The notes below the pieces were generated by a model, which saw nothing but the letters and a program-made list of their open reading frames with translations, had not been told where the DNA came from and did not search any database. DNA of 64,000 nucleotides from Bondarzewia mesenterica (Eukaryota > Basidiomycota > Agaricomycetes > Russulales > Bondarzewiaceae), in contig SGPL01000005.1 of the NCBI GenBank assembly GCA_004802705.1, positions 89,564 to 153,563 on the forward strand, in the 5' to 3' direction. Every line of letters begins with the position of its first letter. The first letter of the stretch is position 1. The position numbers and the translations under genes were made by a program. Positions 37,200 through 48,725 of the stretch are shown here, piece by piece.

Positions 37200-37969
37200 G
37201 GTCAAGGCGAGGAAAAGACAAGAGGGCTAGAGGTTCTAGTATACAGGAGAAGGAGATTGAATCGAGTGATTTCGACTTTATAAAGTCATACATCGGCGGC
37301 CCGTCAAGTATCATATTCCAATCAGTTTACGCAACATTGGGGGAGGGACCATGAGCCAGGGGGTCGCCTCTCAGCAGGTATATGCAGCAAGCATGATATC
37401 GACGGATATCCTGTGCACTCCGTCAAAACGCGCGTGACCAGGCGTGACCTCAGTTCATTCAATTTTATCCGAGATTAGTCCGAGTGGATATCATGGATGC
37501 TTGGCAAAGTTTGTCAACAACCTCTTTGAAGTTCAACACGTTCAACTCGTCGCCGACTCGACGTCGTTCTGTTCAGACTCTGCTAACTTCTGAGTAGGTA
37601 TCTACTGCTCGAATACGAGTTGACCTAACTAACTTGGCTGTATGGTTTCTTAGCTTCAATCGATCCACCGAAGGTCATACCGCGATGGCACCTGATGGCA
37701 CCCCTTCAAGGTTTAGATTCTAGATCTAGATACGTTCCGACAACTACTCGAAGCATTTGCATTAGCATGGAAAATGGATAATATGACTTCTACAAATATC
37801 CATGCAGAGTAAGCTTGACATTGTGGTCACTTGCACCTGTCATTGATAAATCTCAAGTTTGCGTCACGATTTCAAAAAATCTATAACCATGGTGCGCACT
37901 CGATAAGTCTAGCTTCCCCGTTGACAAAATACTAGAACATTCCTTGCATCAGATTCTCAAAGTCTACAA
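37200..37969. other. Intergenic, nothing recognised
   Basis: Divergent promoter side of DUF1479. It contains only a short TCTAGATCTAGA palindrome near 37719 and no gene signal. Confidence 0.45.
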
Positions 37970-39290
37970 ATCTCTAGGAACAAACCACAATAACTTCCTC
38001 CGCATCCATCGCCTTCCAAAAGAGATCTTGGGCGACATATTCACGCTGACCCTGCCGATGCTGCCGGACCTCCCAGATGTGGTGTATCCAGAAGAATAGC
38101 TTGGTATAACGCATGAAATTCCTCGTCATGCTTCGGGTCTCTCCCACGTCTGGCAGCAGTTATTCACCAACAACGACCGTCACCCGTCATTCCGCGCCCA
38201 ATTTGGAATGTCTCCTTCTAATAATGCTGGCTATGGCTTCGCCGATCCATCTGCCTTATTGGAACCCGAGATCCCTAACCTGAAGCGTTTGTGGCTCAAA
38301 GGATTTGCCTCTTGAGGTAGCCTCCGCTTCGCTGGACTAACGCAGCTCGGTCTGTGCACACATGAGAACCTATCAGTTTTCAATGGTTCAATTTTTGAAC
38401 CTCTTGCGAGACTGCCCTCTTCTTGATGTCCTAATTCTCCATAGTTGGTTCCCGCGGCATCGGATCTATTAAATCATACCCAAGAGCCAGTCCCTCTGCA
38501 GCGGCTTCGTTTGCTCGACGTAAACCAGAGTAACATGCAAATCATTGCCACCCTTTTGCTGTGCTTGACATACCCTCCTACTATTTCAATAAGGATGAAC
38601 ACCCCTGGTGGTTGCTCTGACGAATTGTTGCCCCCCGTCATCGCACACAGCACATTCAATTCACCTATTTTTGTCGACACCCGTACCCTAATCATCTTGG
38701 CGATGTAGGATGCTAATATGGAAGACACGGCAATGGTAGTCTGCTACGCACTTAAAGAGACCTGTGCCTTGGGATTCAGATCTTCTGTTAGCGACCTCAT
38801 CGACCATCCTTCCGGGATCATAACACCATATCTGAGAGCAGCTCTTCCGATGGTCGACTTCTCGCAAATTAGGTATCTATCCATTGATGACCGTCTAACA
38901 TTGCGCGTTAGACAGTACCAGTTGATATTTGAGCTTATACCAGTGATCAAGGTGCTGGCGCTCACTGACGGAGGCGTATGTTGCGTTGCCGCGCTTTGTA
39001 GCTCGGCGCTTTTACCTTCCCTTGAAGTTCTCGATCTAGTGCAAGGGGATAATGAACCACCGCAAGATTTGACCTCCATCAGAGATCTTGTGTTAGAGAG
39101 GGCGAGGGATGGTCGGCGTTTGAAGCGGTTTTGTTTGTTGCGAATGGATTTCAGAGAAGGTTTGGATCTTATTGAAGAGATATGTCAAAACATCGATGTT
39201 CTGGAGATCCGTGGTATTTATACTAGTACTGTCCCCACTAGCTTTTATCAATCATTACCTCAAGACCTCTGTGATGGCGCTCATATCTAG
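37970..39290 (+). pseudogene. Degenerate F-box/LRR-like gene
   Basis: An F-box core is visible as FLRIHRLPKEILGDIFTLTLPM (bounds 37990-38060), followed by a TAG after VVYPEE, then SGLSHVWQQLF typical of the second F-box helix. A leucine-rich region follows, with stops after KGFAS (about 38313) and PSS (about 38425). A long open tail (38718-39290) contains LLPSLEVLDLVQGDNEPP and ILEIRGIYTSTVP-like leucine repeats. F-box proteins recruit substrates to SCF ubiquitin ligases. This copy has at least three stops that short introns do not remove convincingly. It is only distantly similar to the intact F-box gene at 45799. Confidence 0.6.
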
Positions 39291-42200
39291 TCTGAAAGTC
39301 CCCGCTATTGCAATGGCACTATAGAGCCCGTATGTCATAAAGTTTTCCTCGTATTTCTCGTCCGGTTGCTTCATAAGTCTGTCTTGGTCCAACTTGCTTC
39401 GTCGTATGTAGCCGCTACAGTACTCTGTATTTATGGCCGCGCTAAATACCTTACAACTTTTGACGTGTATCTCCAGGATTCTCCATACATAAGAGGGAAA
39501 GACGAGGCACGAGGCAGCATCTAGTGGCAGTGGCGCATCGCATACCCTACAACCAGTCCCTAATGACACACACTCGCTTTCTTCCTTTAATCTCCGCGAA
39601 CACCATCCCCGCACTAATCCACTGTGCAGCGAGATTTCCCCGCTCCAGAATCCATCGCTTTCCCGACCGTTCTTCCCGGTGTCGTGTTTTTATTTCGTCC
39701 AGTGCTGCCGAGATCAGGAGACTGCCTCTTCCTCTTCGTCGACAATGTGGATGCACGGACATCCCTACCATCACGTAGAAGTAGGTATCCAGATCGAGTT
39801 CCATTAGCAAGGGTATCTGAAGCTCGGGTGCTAGAGTTGTGGTTGTGCTGATTCAGGCGCGCCTTCGCTCGCCGTTGCTGACCGATTTTAATGTGCGAGT
39901 CACAGACAAAATATCAGATGGACTCTATGAAAACCGGATCTCCTCCGTAGGTCGGTGCGAACCACTGCCGGACCGTCTGTACCACGTGCAGACGGAGGGC
40001 CATACCAGATGGGAGGGACGGGCGTGGCACGAACCGCGCACAATCAGAAGAAAAACAGAGCGTGCATCTGTCTTCAGTTGGGATTGAGAAACTCGAAACG
40101 CACCGGCATCAAAGAAGCACAAGTGGATTCATTCTCCAAATACGAATCAACAAAGGCTAGAGCATCTTGATTGAGACTCCTTACTGTTTCACCGTTCGTC
40201 GCGACATGGAATCACGTTCTGCAGTTCAGACATACGGTGATGATCACGATGTGGATGATGTGGTGACCCGAGCACGGCTGAGGAAATGCAGAAGAATACA
40301 GGGAAGATAAATCTATTTTCAGATCAGATACAGGGACGGAGGGGAACACGCACTTGAGGATATTGACCATTACACGTTCGCTTCGCGAATATCTTGTATA
40401 CAATCAACTTCGAAATGGTCTCTGACAACACTTGAAAGGCTGTAGTTAGGGAGTAGAAAGTTCCTGCTCTCTCCTCCGCATCGTCCGCAGACACGAAGAG
40501 TAGAGAAGAGGTTTAAAAGCCATTAACGTTGGACAGGAAGTCTCTGGGACGGTCAGGTTCTGCGCGGAGATGGATGTGGGAATTTCGGAAATGAGAATAG
40601 CGAGGCATCTCGATGCTGGATGACTTGCCATAGCATCTGGAACAAATCAAGGAAATTCGTGCGGACCTCGAAATAATTTTGGAGTTTGATCTGAAAGCTT
40701 CCCTAAACCGCACGATAAGTCTGTAATTCTATCGCAACGAGGGCAAAGAGGGACGGCATCTCGATAAAAAGCCCCCGTATGTGAAGTATGCACCTAGTGG
40801 AGCTTTAAATCATGATCTGCAACAACTTTTTGAGCTGGAGAAAGGGGGGGGTACGTATCCCCCTTCCAGATGAACGATCTGGGCGAGGGTTGTTGTGAAC
40901 CGACACTGTGGTAAATTGAAGGCTGCAGCTCGGCGGCCCGAATTGGATGCACATCTGGACTGGAACGCTATCCAGAACGGAAAGTCATCCACTAGGATGT
41001 GTCAGGTTCACCTTTCATGCACGTCGTCGAGCCATGCAATTCTGCGTCAGCTAATAATTCCCTGCTCCTCGTAAGTACAAGGTATGTTTATGGCAACGTC
41101 CATCATTTGACGTTGCCTCAGTTCAGGGATGCAGCGATAATTTGGAATCAAACAAACAATCTACAGCCATCAGACAGCTACTTACTGTAGCTCCACATCC
41201 CTCAGCCTTTGTTCACCCACGAACGGCTATCAGCCGGCTTTATGCCACGCGGAACAGGGTTCCCTGCAAATACTGCACAGTAAACGTTGGAAAGAGTCTA
41301 CGGCACGTGGAAGTCATACCTGATGCAGCAAGTGATAGAGGAAGTGCGAGTTTAAGATTTGAAAATACTATTGCGGACCTGATGAGTTTGAATTGAAGGC
41401 GAGATTCATGTGAATCTGGTGTTGACCGGTGACCCCCGAAGAAAGTTGATGGGTCTCAGGCCCGTGAAAAAGTGCCCTAAGTATACCATGAGAATGGAGA
41501 ATCAGGAACGCCCTCTCGGTGTCCGGGAGGAGGGATGTATTAAAAGATTGGATCGGAAATGATTAGAATATGATGGTGCACAACACTGAAGCCTGCTCAC
41601 CAATTTCTGCGAAAAATAGATACTGTAGTTGGGAGCTGATCGTCTTAGAAAATCCAAAAGCACTCGATGAGTAAATTTGATCACAAAACAGGTACGGGAC
41701 CAAGATCAAGCCAGGACACCTCAAGACTAAGAGACCTTCGAAGATTCTGAAGCCGGCGACGGGGCACATCCGCGGAGCCGGGTGAGGAAAGGCTACATTC
41801 GAACTTCAGATTCAGTCTATGCCTCGTATAACAGTGAAGTTTTCTGATGCATTGCTTCATATATCAGGATCCCCTTGAATATGGCACACTGTATTCACAT
41901 GAATCATCCAAGTCCTTCCAAGTCTCGCTCTCAACATCAATATGAGTGTCGTAGATGACGTACCATCAGACGGAAAATCAAATATGAAAAATTCTGATCA
42001 TGAGCAGTGGGCACTGTCTCCACTCTTGAGTTTGAGCTTGAGGCCTGGGGCCTTGTGGTCCGGGGACGGCGACTCTGCATCTGGCGGTGCAAATAAGAAT
42101 ACTTTCAGGTTCGTGCGCACTGCGCAATACACTCAGAATTTACGGTATTGAACGGATAAGCCTATGAACCCATAGATTTAGAGATATCAATGGCTAAAGT

Positions 42201-42800
42201 TCGAAGAGACTAGCGAGGTCGCAGAGTTGTGGGCCGTCAGAATCTGTCAGAGTGGCAAGCGTTTGAACTCGAAATTCGTGTGCGCCGAGCACAGGGCGCA
42301 TGAGTCAGCAAACAGCTGAAAATGGCAACCGTAGAGTTTGTGTCCTCAACAAGAGCCTGAGATGAGCCTGGAGACCACCCCACCCCACCCCAGCCCTATC
42401 CTGAAAAAAATTTGCTCGAAGGACTACCACAGCCTCAATGTGTGGATGCGTTATTTTTAAGTTTTGAGGTCAGTCATGCAATGGTTCCCAGAAGAACTGA
42501 GAGCTGCAAACGCCACGTTCGAGTCCGCCTCCGACAGGTTCTACTGCATCCTGCATCATCGTGATGAATCTGCGTGTTCACAGTCAGTAAAAAGAACTTG
42601 AAGGGTAGTATCCTAATCCACAAAACTCTCTAATTGAGAATGTAACGCAGTATGTCCTCGGTAGCCTCGGGGAGTACATTGCCTTCCTGCCTTCCTGTCT
42701 TCCAGTTTCTCCGGTTCAAAAACCTGATTGGCCTGTAAGTCCTGCTGCATGATGTCACTTAATTGAGTTTCAAAGCTCACACATGTGAATCTTCCCAGCT
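39291..42800. other. Long gene-poor stretch
   Basis: 3.5 kb with no convincing gene except a weak GNAT-like fragment at 39547-39810. Open frames are short and lack motifs. A short CCACC-type run lies near 42375-42392. Confidence 0.45.
39547..39810 (-). pseudogene. Possible GNAT acetyltransferase fragment
   Basis: The frame MSVHPHCRRRGRGSLLISAA with a following helix resembles the acetyl-CoA-binding motif A of GNAT proteins (V.P..RRRGIG..L). No complete fold or start could be found on either side, so this may be a remnant or chance resemblance. Confidence 0.3.
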
Positions 42801-42816
42801 CGAGCTTTGTGGACGA

Positions 42817-42823
42817 TATAAAG
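42817..42823 (+). promoter_or_regulatory. TATA box of the hydrophobin gene
   Basis: TATAAAG lies about 45 bp upstream of the ATG at 42864, as in many highly expressed fungal hydrophobin genes. Confidence 0.55.
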
Positions 42824-42863
42824 AGTCGACCATGCCATAGAGTAGAAGCAAAAGAGAAACGAT

Positions 42864-43691
42864 ATGCTTACCCAAATCACCCCCTTGTTCTTGATCGCTC
42901 TCGCCACCGCCGTCTCCGCCGCTCCAGCAGGCGAGGGCCTCATCCCTACCATTATCCCGACGTCTGTCATCCCCACCATCATCCCGACATCCGTCATCCC
43001 TACCATCATCCCCACCTCTGTCATCCCTACCATCATTCCCACCTCTGTCATCCCGACTATTATTCCCACCGACCTGCCAACTATAATCCCAACGGATATC
43101 CCAACTTCAATCATTCCAACGATAATTCCAACTGATCTGCCCACCGTCATCCCAACTGACTTACCGAGCGGTATCCCTACTATCATCCCAACGGGCATTC
43201 CCACTGATCTCCCGACAATCATTCCGACAATAATTCCAACGATCATTCCCACCGATCTACCCATCCCGAGCATCACTTTCTCTCTCCCAGCCCTCCCAAC
43301 CAGCATCATACCCGGCAGCCAGTGCGACACCGGCTCCATCCAGTGCTGCAATTCTGCGGGGACTGCGACTGATCCCCTTATTGCAGCCGCACTCAGCGCA
43401 CTCGGCATTGACGTTGAAGACGCGAATGTCCTCGTGGGCTTGGATTGTTCGCCGATATCAGTCGTCGGCATTGGCAGCGGTGCTACTTGGTCGGTCGCTT
43501 CTATCCTTCGAATATTGCGATGGGTGCTGATAAGCAAGCCATTTTAGCGACGCCTCCCCGCTGTGCTGTGAGGACAATAATTTCAGTAAGCATGGTTTTG
43601 GATCGCTATTTCACATCTCACTGAGCGAGGACCATCAATAGATTCCGTCGTTGCGATTGGCTGCGTACCGGTCAATATCAATCTCAAATAA
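42864..43691 (+). CDS. Class I-type hydrophobin with long Ile-Pro-Thr repeat region
   Basis: Secreted amphipathic cell-surface protein that would self-assemble at hydrophobic/hydrophilic interfaces. Exons 42864-43489, 43548-43585 and 43642-43691 total 714 nt, 237 residues; ordinary hydrophobins have about 100-130. Residues 1-19 are a signal peptide (FLIALATAVSAAP). About 110 residues of IPTIIPTSV/IPTDLP repeats follow. Then comes a complete hydrophobin domain with eight cysteines in the C-CC-C-C-CC-C pattern: QCDTGSIQCCN, LVGLDCSP, GATC/DASPLCCEDNNF, AIGCVPVN. The fifth Cys codon is created by the first splice (TG|C), which supports the intron. The domain end (AIGCVPVNI) is canonical. The repeat region is the unusual part. 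Confidence 0.93.
42942..43268 (+). repeat. Coding repeat, about 27 bp units (IIPTSVIPT and variants)
   Basis: Four consecutive near-identical units encode IIPTSVIPT. They degrade rightward into IIPTDLPT, IIPTDIPTS and IPTGIPTDLPT variants. The units share a C/A/T-rich sense strand with third-position substitutions, so repeat expansion has been followed by selection on the Ile-Pro-Thr pattern or by divergence. Confidence 0.85.
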
Positions 43692-44251
43692 ACACACGAT
43701 GCTCTGTAACGGGCTGACAAGAGTACAATGTCCGACATCGTGGAGATTGTAGAACGGCCTGACTGTACTTGTTTTCGAGACGAAATCCATGCAAAGTATT
43801 GTTCTGCAGCGAATAAACAAACACGTTGTATTACTATTCAGAATTGATTGATTTTTCGTCAACCCAACCCATTCGCCGAGAAAGGGGTATGAGAGCTTAC
43901 CTGGTAACATTTTAGGCAACCGGCTCAAGGAAGAGCGTGAGATGCAGCATGGAAATCGATATGGCAATGCAAACCAGCCGTGAACGTCGATAAGCAGCTG
44001 GAAGAGGCTGGAGGATTCGACTCTGCGGTCAGTCCATATTCTCAATTTTTGTGAAACCTCTGATGCACATCGCTCCGCACAATACATAACAGTCGCAGTT
44101 AGGTTTGGTAGATCGAGAATATCTATGAGATGGGTTTGTCATATAGCAGAGCTACAGCAAAATAAACAGAATCATCGTGTGCGAAAGAACTAACCAAACA
44201 AGAGAGTGGATGAAACAATCTAGATATAATGTACAGGACCCATGGAGCTGA
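43692..44251. other. Intergenic, convergent gap
   Basis: Between the hydrophobin and NF-YC 3' ends; nothing recognised. Confidence 0.45.
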
Positions 44252-45134
44252 TCAAGACATTGAAGGTCGTTCCATAGGCGCAGGAGAATGCAAAAGAGAC
44301 TGCAGCTAGGAAAACGATAGATCAGGATGCGCACGCAAAGACCACATGGGCACGCACCTGGTCTAATACAGCGGTGGGCGGCATATTACCATGACCGCTG
44401 GGGTTGCGCTCAAGTTCAAGGTGCTCCCCGTGAGATTCTCCTTGCTGCCCATTACCATGCCTCTTCACTCAATACATTAGGCATGTACATCAGTCACGAT
44501 TCGAAACACATACCCCGTCGCGTTTCGAGCTTGACCCTGATGGGTTTTTCTTCACCGCGCTCCTGCCTGCTGAGGCAGATGCAAATGGCTCTTCCCTCGG
44601 CACGATGTCGATGAGAAAGTCGAACTGATCTGACTTGTTCAACGCCTTGGCAATATCTGAGCGCGACAATGTCCGCCGTTTATTGGAGTCGGCAATGATA
44701 AAAGCGCGCGCAGTAATTTCAGCGATGAATACTGCGGTGCGAACGCAGCCACAGTGTGAATTTCCAAAGCATTATCAACTCAGCTACTAAAATACTCACT
44801 CTCGCAAGCCTTGCAAAAGAGAATCGGCGCTGTTCGAAACAATGTTCATGGCGACACTCACAGACCGACGAGGGAAAGACTGACCGTCCGCCGCAATCAT
44901 CTGCTTGGATGCATTTCCCACAAGATAAATCCAGATTCCACTGCAGCGCACCGTAAGTCATAGGCTCACCTTGACGTCTGGGTCATTCTTCATGACCTTT
45001 TTGATTCTGGCCAGCGGTAGGGGAGGGTGACGGTAGTCGGGAGTCTCTTGCTCGGCGGCATCTACTTGCCTCTGCCAGAAGGAGCGCAGGAACTCGTGCA
45101 GGGGCTCTCCTGATTGGACGTACGGCTTGGTCAT
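44252..45134 (-). CDS. HAP5: CCAAT-binding factor subunit C (NF-YC/HAP5), histone fold
   Basis: Nuclear transcription factor subunit that pairs with NF-YB through a histone fold, then recruits NF-YA to CCAAT boxes. Exon 1 from 45134 reads [18 protein letters not shown] and [18 protein letters not shown]. The next small exons give [15 protein letters not shown] and [30 protein letters not shown] and [12 protein letters not shown], the complete NF-YC core. The 3' end is less certain. I splice [14 protein letters not shown] to a last exon ending at 44252 ([17 protein letters not shown]); without the last intron the frame stops near 44324. Protein-level conservation is high, as expected for a housekeeping regulator. 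Confidence 0.9.
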
Positions 45135-45798
45135 TGGTGCGGGACGCTGTTGAGGGTGGCAGCCAGTGAGAGTAAGAGTTGATCAACTCCCTCAGCCCAA
45201 GATAAGATAACTAATTGATTTAATTTAATTACGTAATTGTTAACCATGTCTCATGACTCAAAGGTCGTTTTTGCAGGTTTTTGCGCTCACTAGTCAGACT
45301 ACTTACTAGTCACTCAGTGGCCTGACCGGGACCGCCTGGTAGATCCAGAGATTAGTATGTATGTAAGTCTGAGTGCCTTTCGTTCTTTATGTTGCAGCTT
45401 TTCTGCAATGTGATGAGAAGAAGTTAGCACACTGAGCATACGAGAGCTCGGTCAATTTCCGTCGAGCTCATCGCCGATGCCGAGGACTCTGTCAGATTGG
45501 ATGGCCGCGTCGGGCCAGCTGGAATCGCTGACTCCCACATGTTGATGCATGATGAGTCTCAGGCTGACAACCTCTATTCATCGTCCACGAAATCAGGTTG
45601 TTGACGACGTGCACGCTCACCCTTGTACACTCAGCGGAATATATTGACGGGACGACCCAACGGCCAGGTCATCCGTTCCATGGTGTAGACTCTCATCAAA
45701 TTCTAATAGGTGCATCTTAGTAAATGCACAATGTTCTCAGTATCATTCTAAGTCTCTGCCATCGTTATCCGCTGATCGTTTCCGTCAGTTGAGCCATC
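45135..45798. other. Intergenic, divergent promoter region
   Basis: Between the divergently transcribed NF-YC and F-box genes; no distinctive element was found. Confidence 0.45.
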
Positions 45799-47316
45799 AT
45801 GCTACATCTCGCAGCAGAAGTTCTTGTCCAGATCTTCCGCGCTGCCACTTTCGAGCACATTCATCTTCCCATCGGTGAAGATGTTCCATCACAGCCGCAT
45901 GTGGTACTTACAATATCCCATGTCTGTCGAACATGGCGAGACATCATTCTCAATGTTCCATCACTCTGGGACGTGATACATACGGGCTGCAGTGCTCAAC
46001 TCGTCTCCGCATGCCTCGAGCGCTCTCATTCGATACCACTGAGGGTCCGCATAGAGGTCCCAGGCTTCGACGCAATCCCATGGTTCCTGGATCTTGTTCC
46101 CTCGTTCACGCATCGTATACGCGATATGTGCATCGGTCGAGCCGATGACTGTGCAGACAGGATCGCGTCGGTGGAGAGCATCGTGCGGGTTCTCAATAAA
46201 CCAGCACCGAAGCTCGAGAGACTGACCATCGACGTCAGACCCCCTAATCTTTTCACTATGCCAATCATCTTCTCCTCATCCACGCCATCCCTCAAGGTCA
46301 TTTCGCTCAATCAGGTGCGGTGGAACGAAGGAAACACATTCAGAGGCTTGACTCACCTCACGCTCGCGACTGTCGAACGATGTATATGTGCCCATCTCTA
46401 TGAGACCCTGATACACAGTCCCGGTCTCGAAAGATTGGAGCTCGATGGCGTCACACCACAATATCCTGATACTGTCTCCGATATTCGCATCGTCCTGTCC
46501 CGCCTCCGTCACCTTGAGATCCAAAACATATACTGGTCGTCTCTGTGCACGTTCCTCTCCCACATCGATATTCCCTCCCGATGTACCTTCATATGCCCAT
46601 ACTTAGAATCTCCGGTAAACTTGCCTGATCGGATGTTGATGTCCTGCCTTCCGGAGGACATCTCCCTCATACGACCTCTACATCGATCCACTAAACTAGC
46701 AGTAGGACTGCCGAACGCCCTGCTGCTGTGCGGAGGCAACGAGGACTCTGGGTCCGCTTTTGAAGTGGTCTCCGGATGGCCACTAGTGGCGTCGAGCGGA
46801 CACTTCTTCGAGCAGACGCTCCTATCCCTCATCCACCATTTCCCACTCGACGACGTTCAGGAGCTATGGCTAGGGCCTCTCCCGTTCCGCGCTGCGTCGA
46901 CGCATTCATCGCTCGAGACCTGGAGGCGGACGTTCCAGGGCATTCCGCGTCTACGCACGCTCGTCCTCCTCCCCGGCATCCATGTCTCTGACGTCTTGAA
47001 TGCATTTCATCCGGACGATCCGTGTCAATGGGCGCTCCTCCCGGATCTTATGCATGTGCGGATCGTGTACAACAGATTTGGGTCGGTACTCCCTTGGTCC
47101 GCGCTCGAGGGCTTCTTGGAGGCTCGGAGAGATGCCGGGTTTCCATTGCAGAGCCTTCGGATCCAGGACTTGTTCGGTCGTATGAATAAGCTGAGTGGCT
47201 GTGTTGACGGGATTCTGCAACACGAGACAGGAAAGAACTTCGGACCGAAGTTTGAACTGACTGGTTGGAATTTCAGTCTATACAATAACATTTTGGAGCA
47301 CGAGGCAGCGTACTAA
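45799..47316 (+). CDS. F-box domain protein, intact single-exon copy
   Basis: 505-residue uninterrupted frame. The N-terminus has the F-box (LAAEVLVQIFRAATF, ISHVCRTWRDIILNVPSLW) typical of agaricomycete F-box families. The rest is leucine-rich with irregular LRR-like stretches (LERLTIDVRPP, LKVISLNQVRW, GLTHLTLATVE, LRTLVLLPGIHVSDVL). It probably acts as a substrate receptor of an SCF ubiquitin ligase (family knowledge); the substrate is unknown. The 3' part (from 46723) lies in the left arm of an inverted duplication, and a nearly identical copy of that part is on the opposite strand at 63407-64000. Confidence 0.9.
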   Translation: MLHLAAEVLVQIFRAATFEHIHLPIGEDVPSQPHVVLTISHVCRTWRDIILNVPSLWDVIHTGCSAQLVSACLERSHSIPLRVRIEVPGFDAIPWFLDLVPSFTHRIRDMCIGRADDCADRIASVESIVRVLNKPAPKLERLTIDVRPPNLFTMPIIFSSSTPSLKVISLNQVRWNEGNTFRGLTHLTLATVERCICAHLYETLIHSPGLERLELDGVTPQYPDTVSDIRIVLSRLRHLEIQNIYWSSLCTFLSHIDIPSRCTFICPYLESPVNLPDRMLMSCLPEDISLIRPLHRSTKLAVGLPNALLLCGGNEDSGSAFEVVSGWPLVASSGHFFEQTLLSLIHHFPLDDVQELWLGPLPFRAASTHSSLETWRRTFQGIPRLRTLVLLPGIHVSDVLNAFHPDDPCQWALLPDLMHVRIVYNRFGSVLPWSALEGFLEARRDAGFPLQSLRIQDLFGRMNKLSGCVDGILQHETGKNFGPKFELTGWNFSLYNNILEHEAAY

Positions 47317-48577
47317 TACTGACTGACACGGTCAATCTCATGTCAAAGGTGATAATTTCGTGTTCAGACTCGGTGTCCAGGGTATTCGCTGCTTACGATC
47401 TTTCCAGCGTCAAGACCCAGTCAAGTAAATGAAGGGATCAGGCTGTTGACAAAGAAACTGGTACATGTGGAAAAAATTCCAAGTCGTTACAGGTCGTGAT
47501 GGATTATGAGGGTCATGAAGGTCATCTATGATCGCGAAATGAGAACGGAGGTCGAAATAAAGCACCACTGAGATCGCGCCGTGCATGGAGGACTTTCCGA
47601 GGCCTGTGCACTATAACAAAGTCGCACCAAGCACGATCGCACAAGAGCTAATGGATAATATGGACAGCATTTGTGAGAACTGTACGACCGCATGGGCAGT
47701 GGCGGACATAGAAGATGGAGCAGTAGAAGTAGCAGCGACACCAGAAGACTTCAGAGTAACCTCGCCATCTGTCTCTCATGTATTTCCGAGGAGCGTGCTT
47801 GCCAGGGAGCAGACTTGACGCATACCGCACCACAGCCGGCAGATTGGGCATGTCGAGGACGTCTGTCTGATTCGTTCTCTCAAAGCTGGTCAGAATGCGA
47901 TGGTGTCAAGCCGACTGATAGGGTACTTATGTAGAAGAAGAAGAAAATACCGAAAGAGACTCACCAATCCGCGCACTGTGGAAAAGCAGACTGGAATGTG
48001 TCCGTGCAGGCACACTTTATAACGTCGATGAACCCTCTGGGTTGATGATGATCTTGTCGGAACACGACCCGATCAGATCGACTCGTATTGGACACCAGAC
48101 ACGAAAATGTATGAATTAGTGTGGAGGGAATTAGGGAATGTTAATTAGCAGGGACCAGGCTATGAACGCACCTGGCTGAAGTTAGCTAGAACGGGCGCCG
48201 CAGCAGCACAACTACTGATGCTATCGTAGTTTGTCGCGCAGATAGGGCACGATGCGGAACTATCTGGAAAATAAGGTTCCCTCGTGCGCGTCTGATGTAG
48301 TAGTTCTAGTAGTAGTGCGAGGTTGTGGGCGCGCAGACGTTGGGAGGTGCAATAAGTTATATAAAATGAAAAGAATGATGAATTTGGACAAAGTAAACGA
48401 GGCCACGTTTTTATTTATTTAGCGACGGTATCGCGACTCGTCGTCGTCAAAGACGAGGCTGCCTACGCTCAGATTCTCTTTGATGGGAAGTTAGATCCAG
48501 CTGAGAGATAAGATAAGATTAGCCTAGTGCCATTTTTCCCCTTGTGCCTAACTGTCAGAGTCACATATAGTGTCTCC
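46723..48577. repeat. Inverted segmental duplication, left arm
   Basis: About 1855 bp match the reverse complement of 62134-64000 at what looks like 97-98% identity. The right border is sharp: both arms share sequence up to GTGTCTCC, then diverge. The left border is unknown because the right arm runs out of the window at the base matching 46723. The arm carries the F-box 3' half and a cysteine-rich GPI-type gene on the minus strand. Confidence 0.93.
47611..48406 (-). pseudogene. Cysteine-rich GPI-anchored-type protein, decayed left-arm copy
   Basis: Same gene as at 62316-63112, with lesions specific to this copy. The initiator position is GTG (48404-48406) where the other arm has ATG. One extra G occurs in the stretch before FIDVIKCACTDTFQ (about 48027). 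A 2-bp deletion in PNLPAVV (about 47830) shifts the frame. The in-frame TGA shared with the other copy is at 47776-47778. A Ser/Thr-rich stretch and hydrophobic tail (SISSCAIVLGATLL) are still readable. It was probably secreted and surface-anchored before decay. Confidence 0.7.
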
Positions 48578-48614
48578 AGGCCCCGTGAAGCTCCTATGTA
48601 GGTTTCCCGGAAAA

Positions 48615-48725
48615 ATAGCCTTTTTGAGGGTCAAAATCGGCCATTTCCTTCCCGAAAATAGCCTTTTTGAGGGCCTTGAAACCGCAAAATTCGTGTATCC
48701 TTGTCGGTTTATAGCCTTTTTGAGA
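48615..48725. repeat. Three dispersed copies of ATAGCCTTTTTGAG
   Basis: The 14-mer ATAGCCTTTTTGAG occurs at 48615-48628, 48658-48671 and 48711-48724, about 43-53 bp apart, just outside the duplication border. Two copies are preceded by CCGAAAA/CCGGAAAAA. Origin and role are unclear. Confidence 0.7.

Noticed and set aside
37715..37735. TCTAGATCTAGA palindrome as a regulatory site.
   Set aside because: An isolated 12 bp simple palindrome without context; chance cannot be excluded.
42770..43537. Long antisense open frame (Gly/Val/Met-rich) opposite the hydrophobin.
   Set aside because: It is an automatic by-product of the IPT coding repeat; the sense strand has signal peptide, introns and cysteine pattern.
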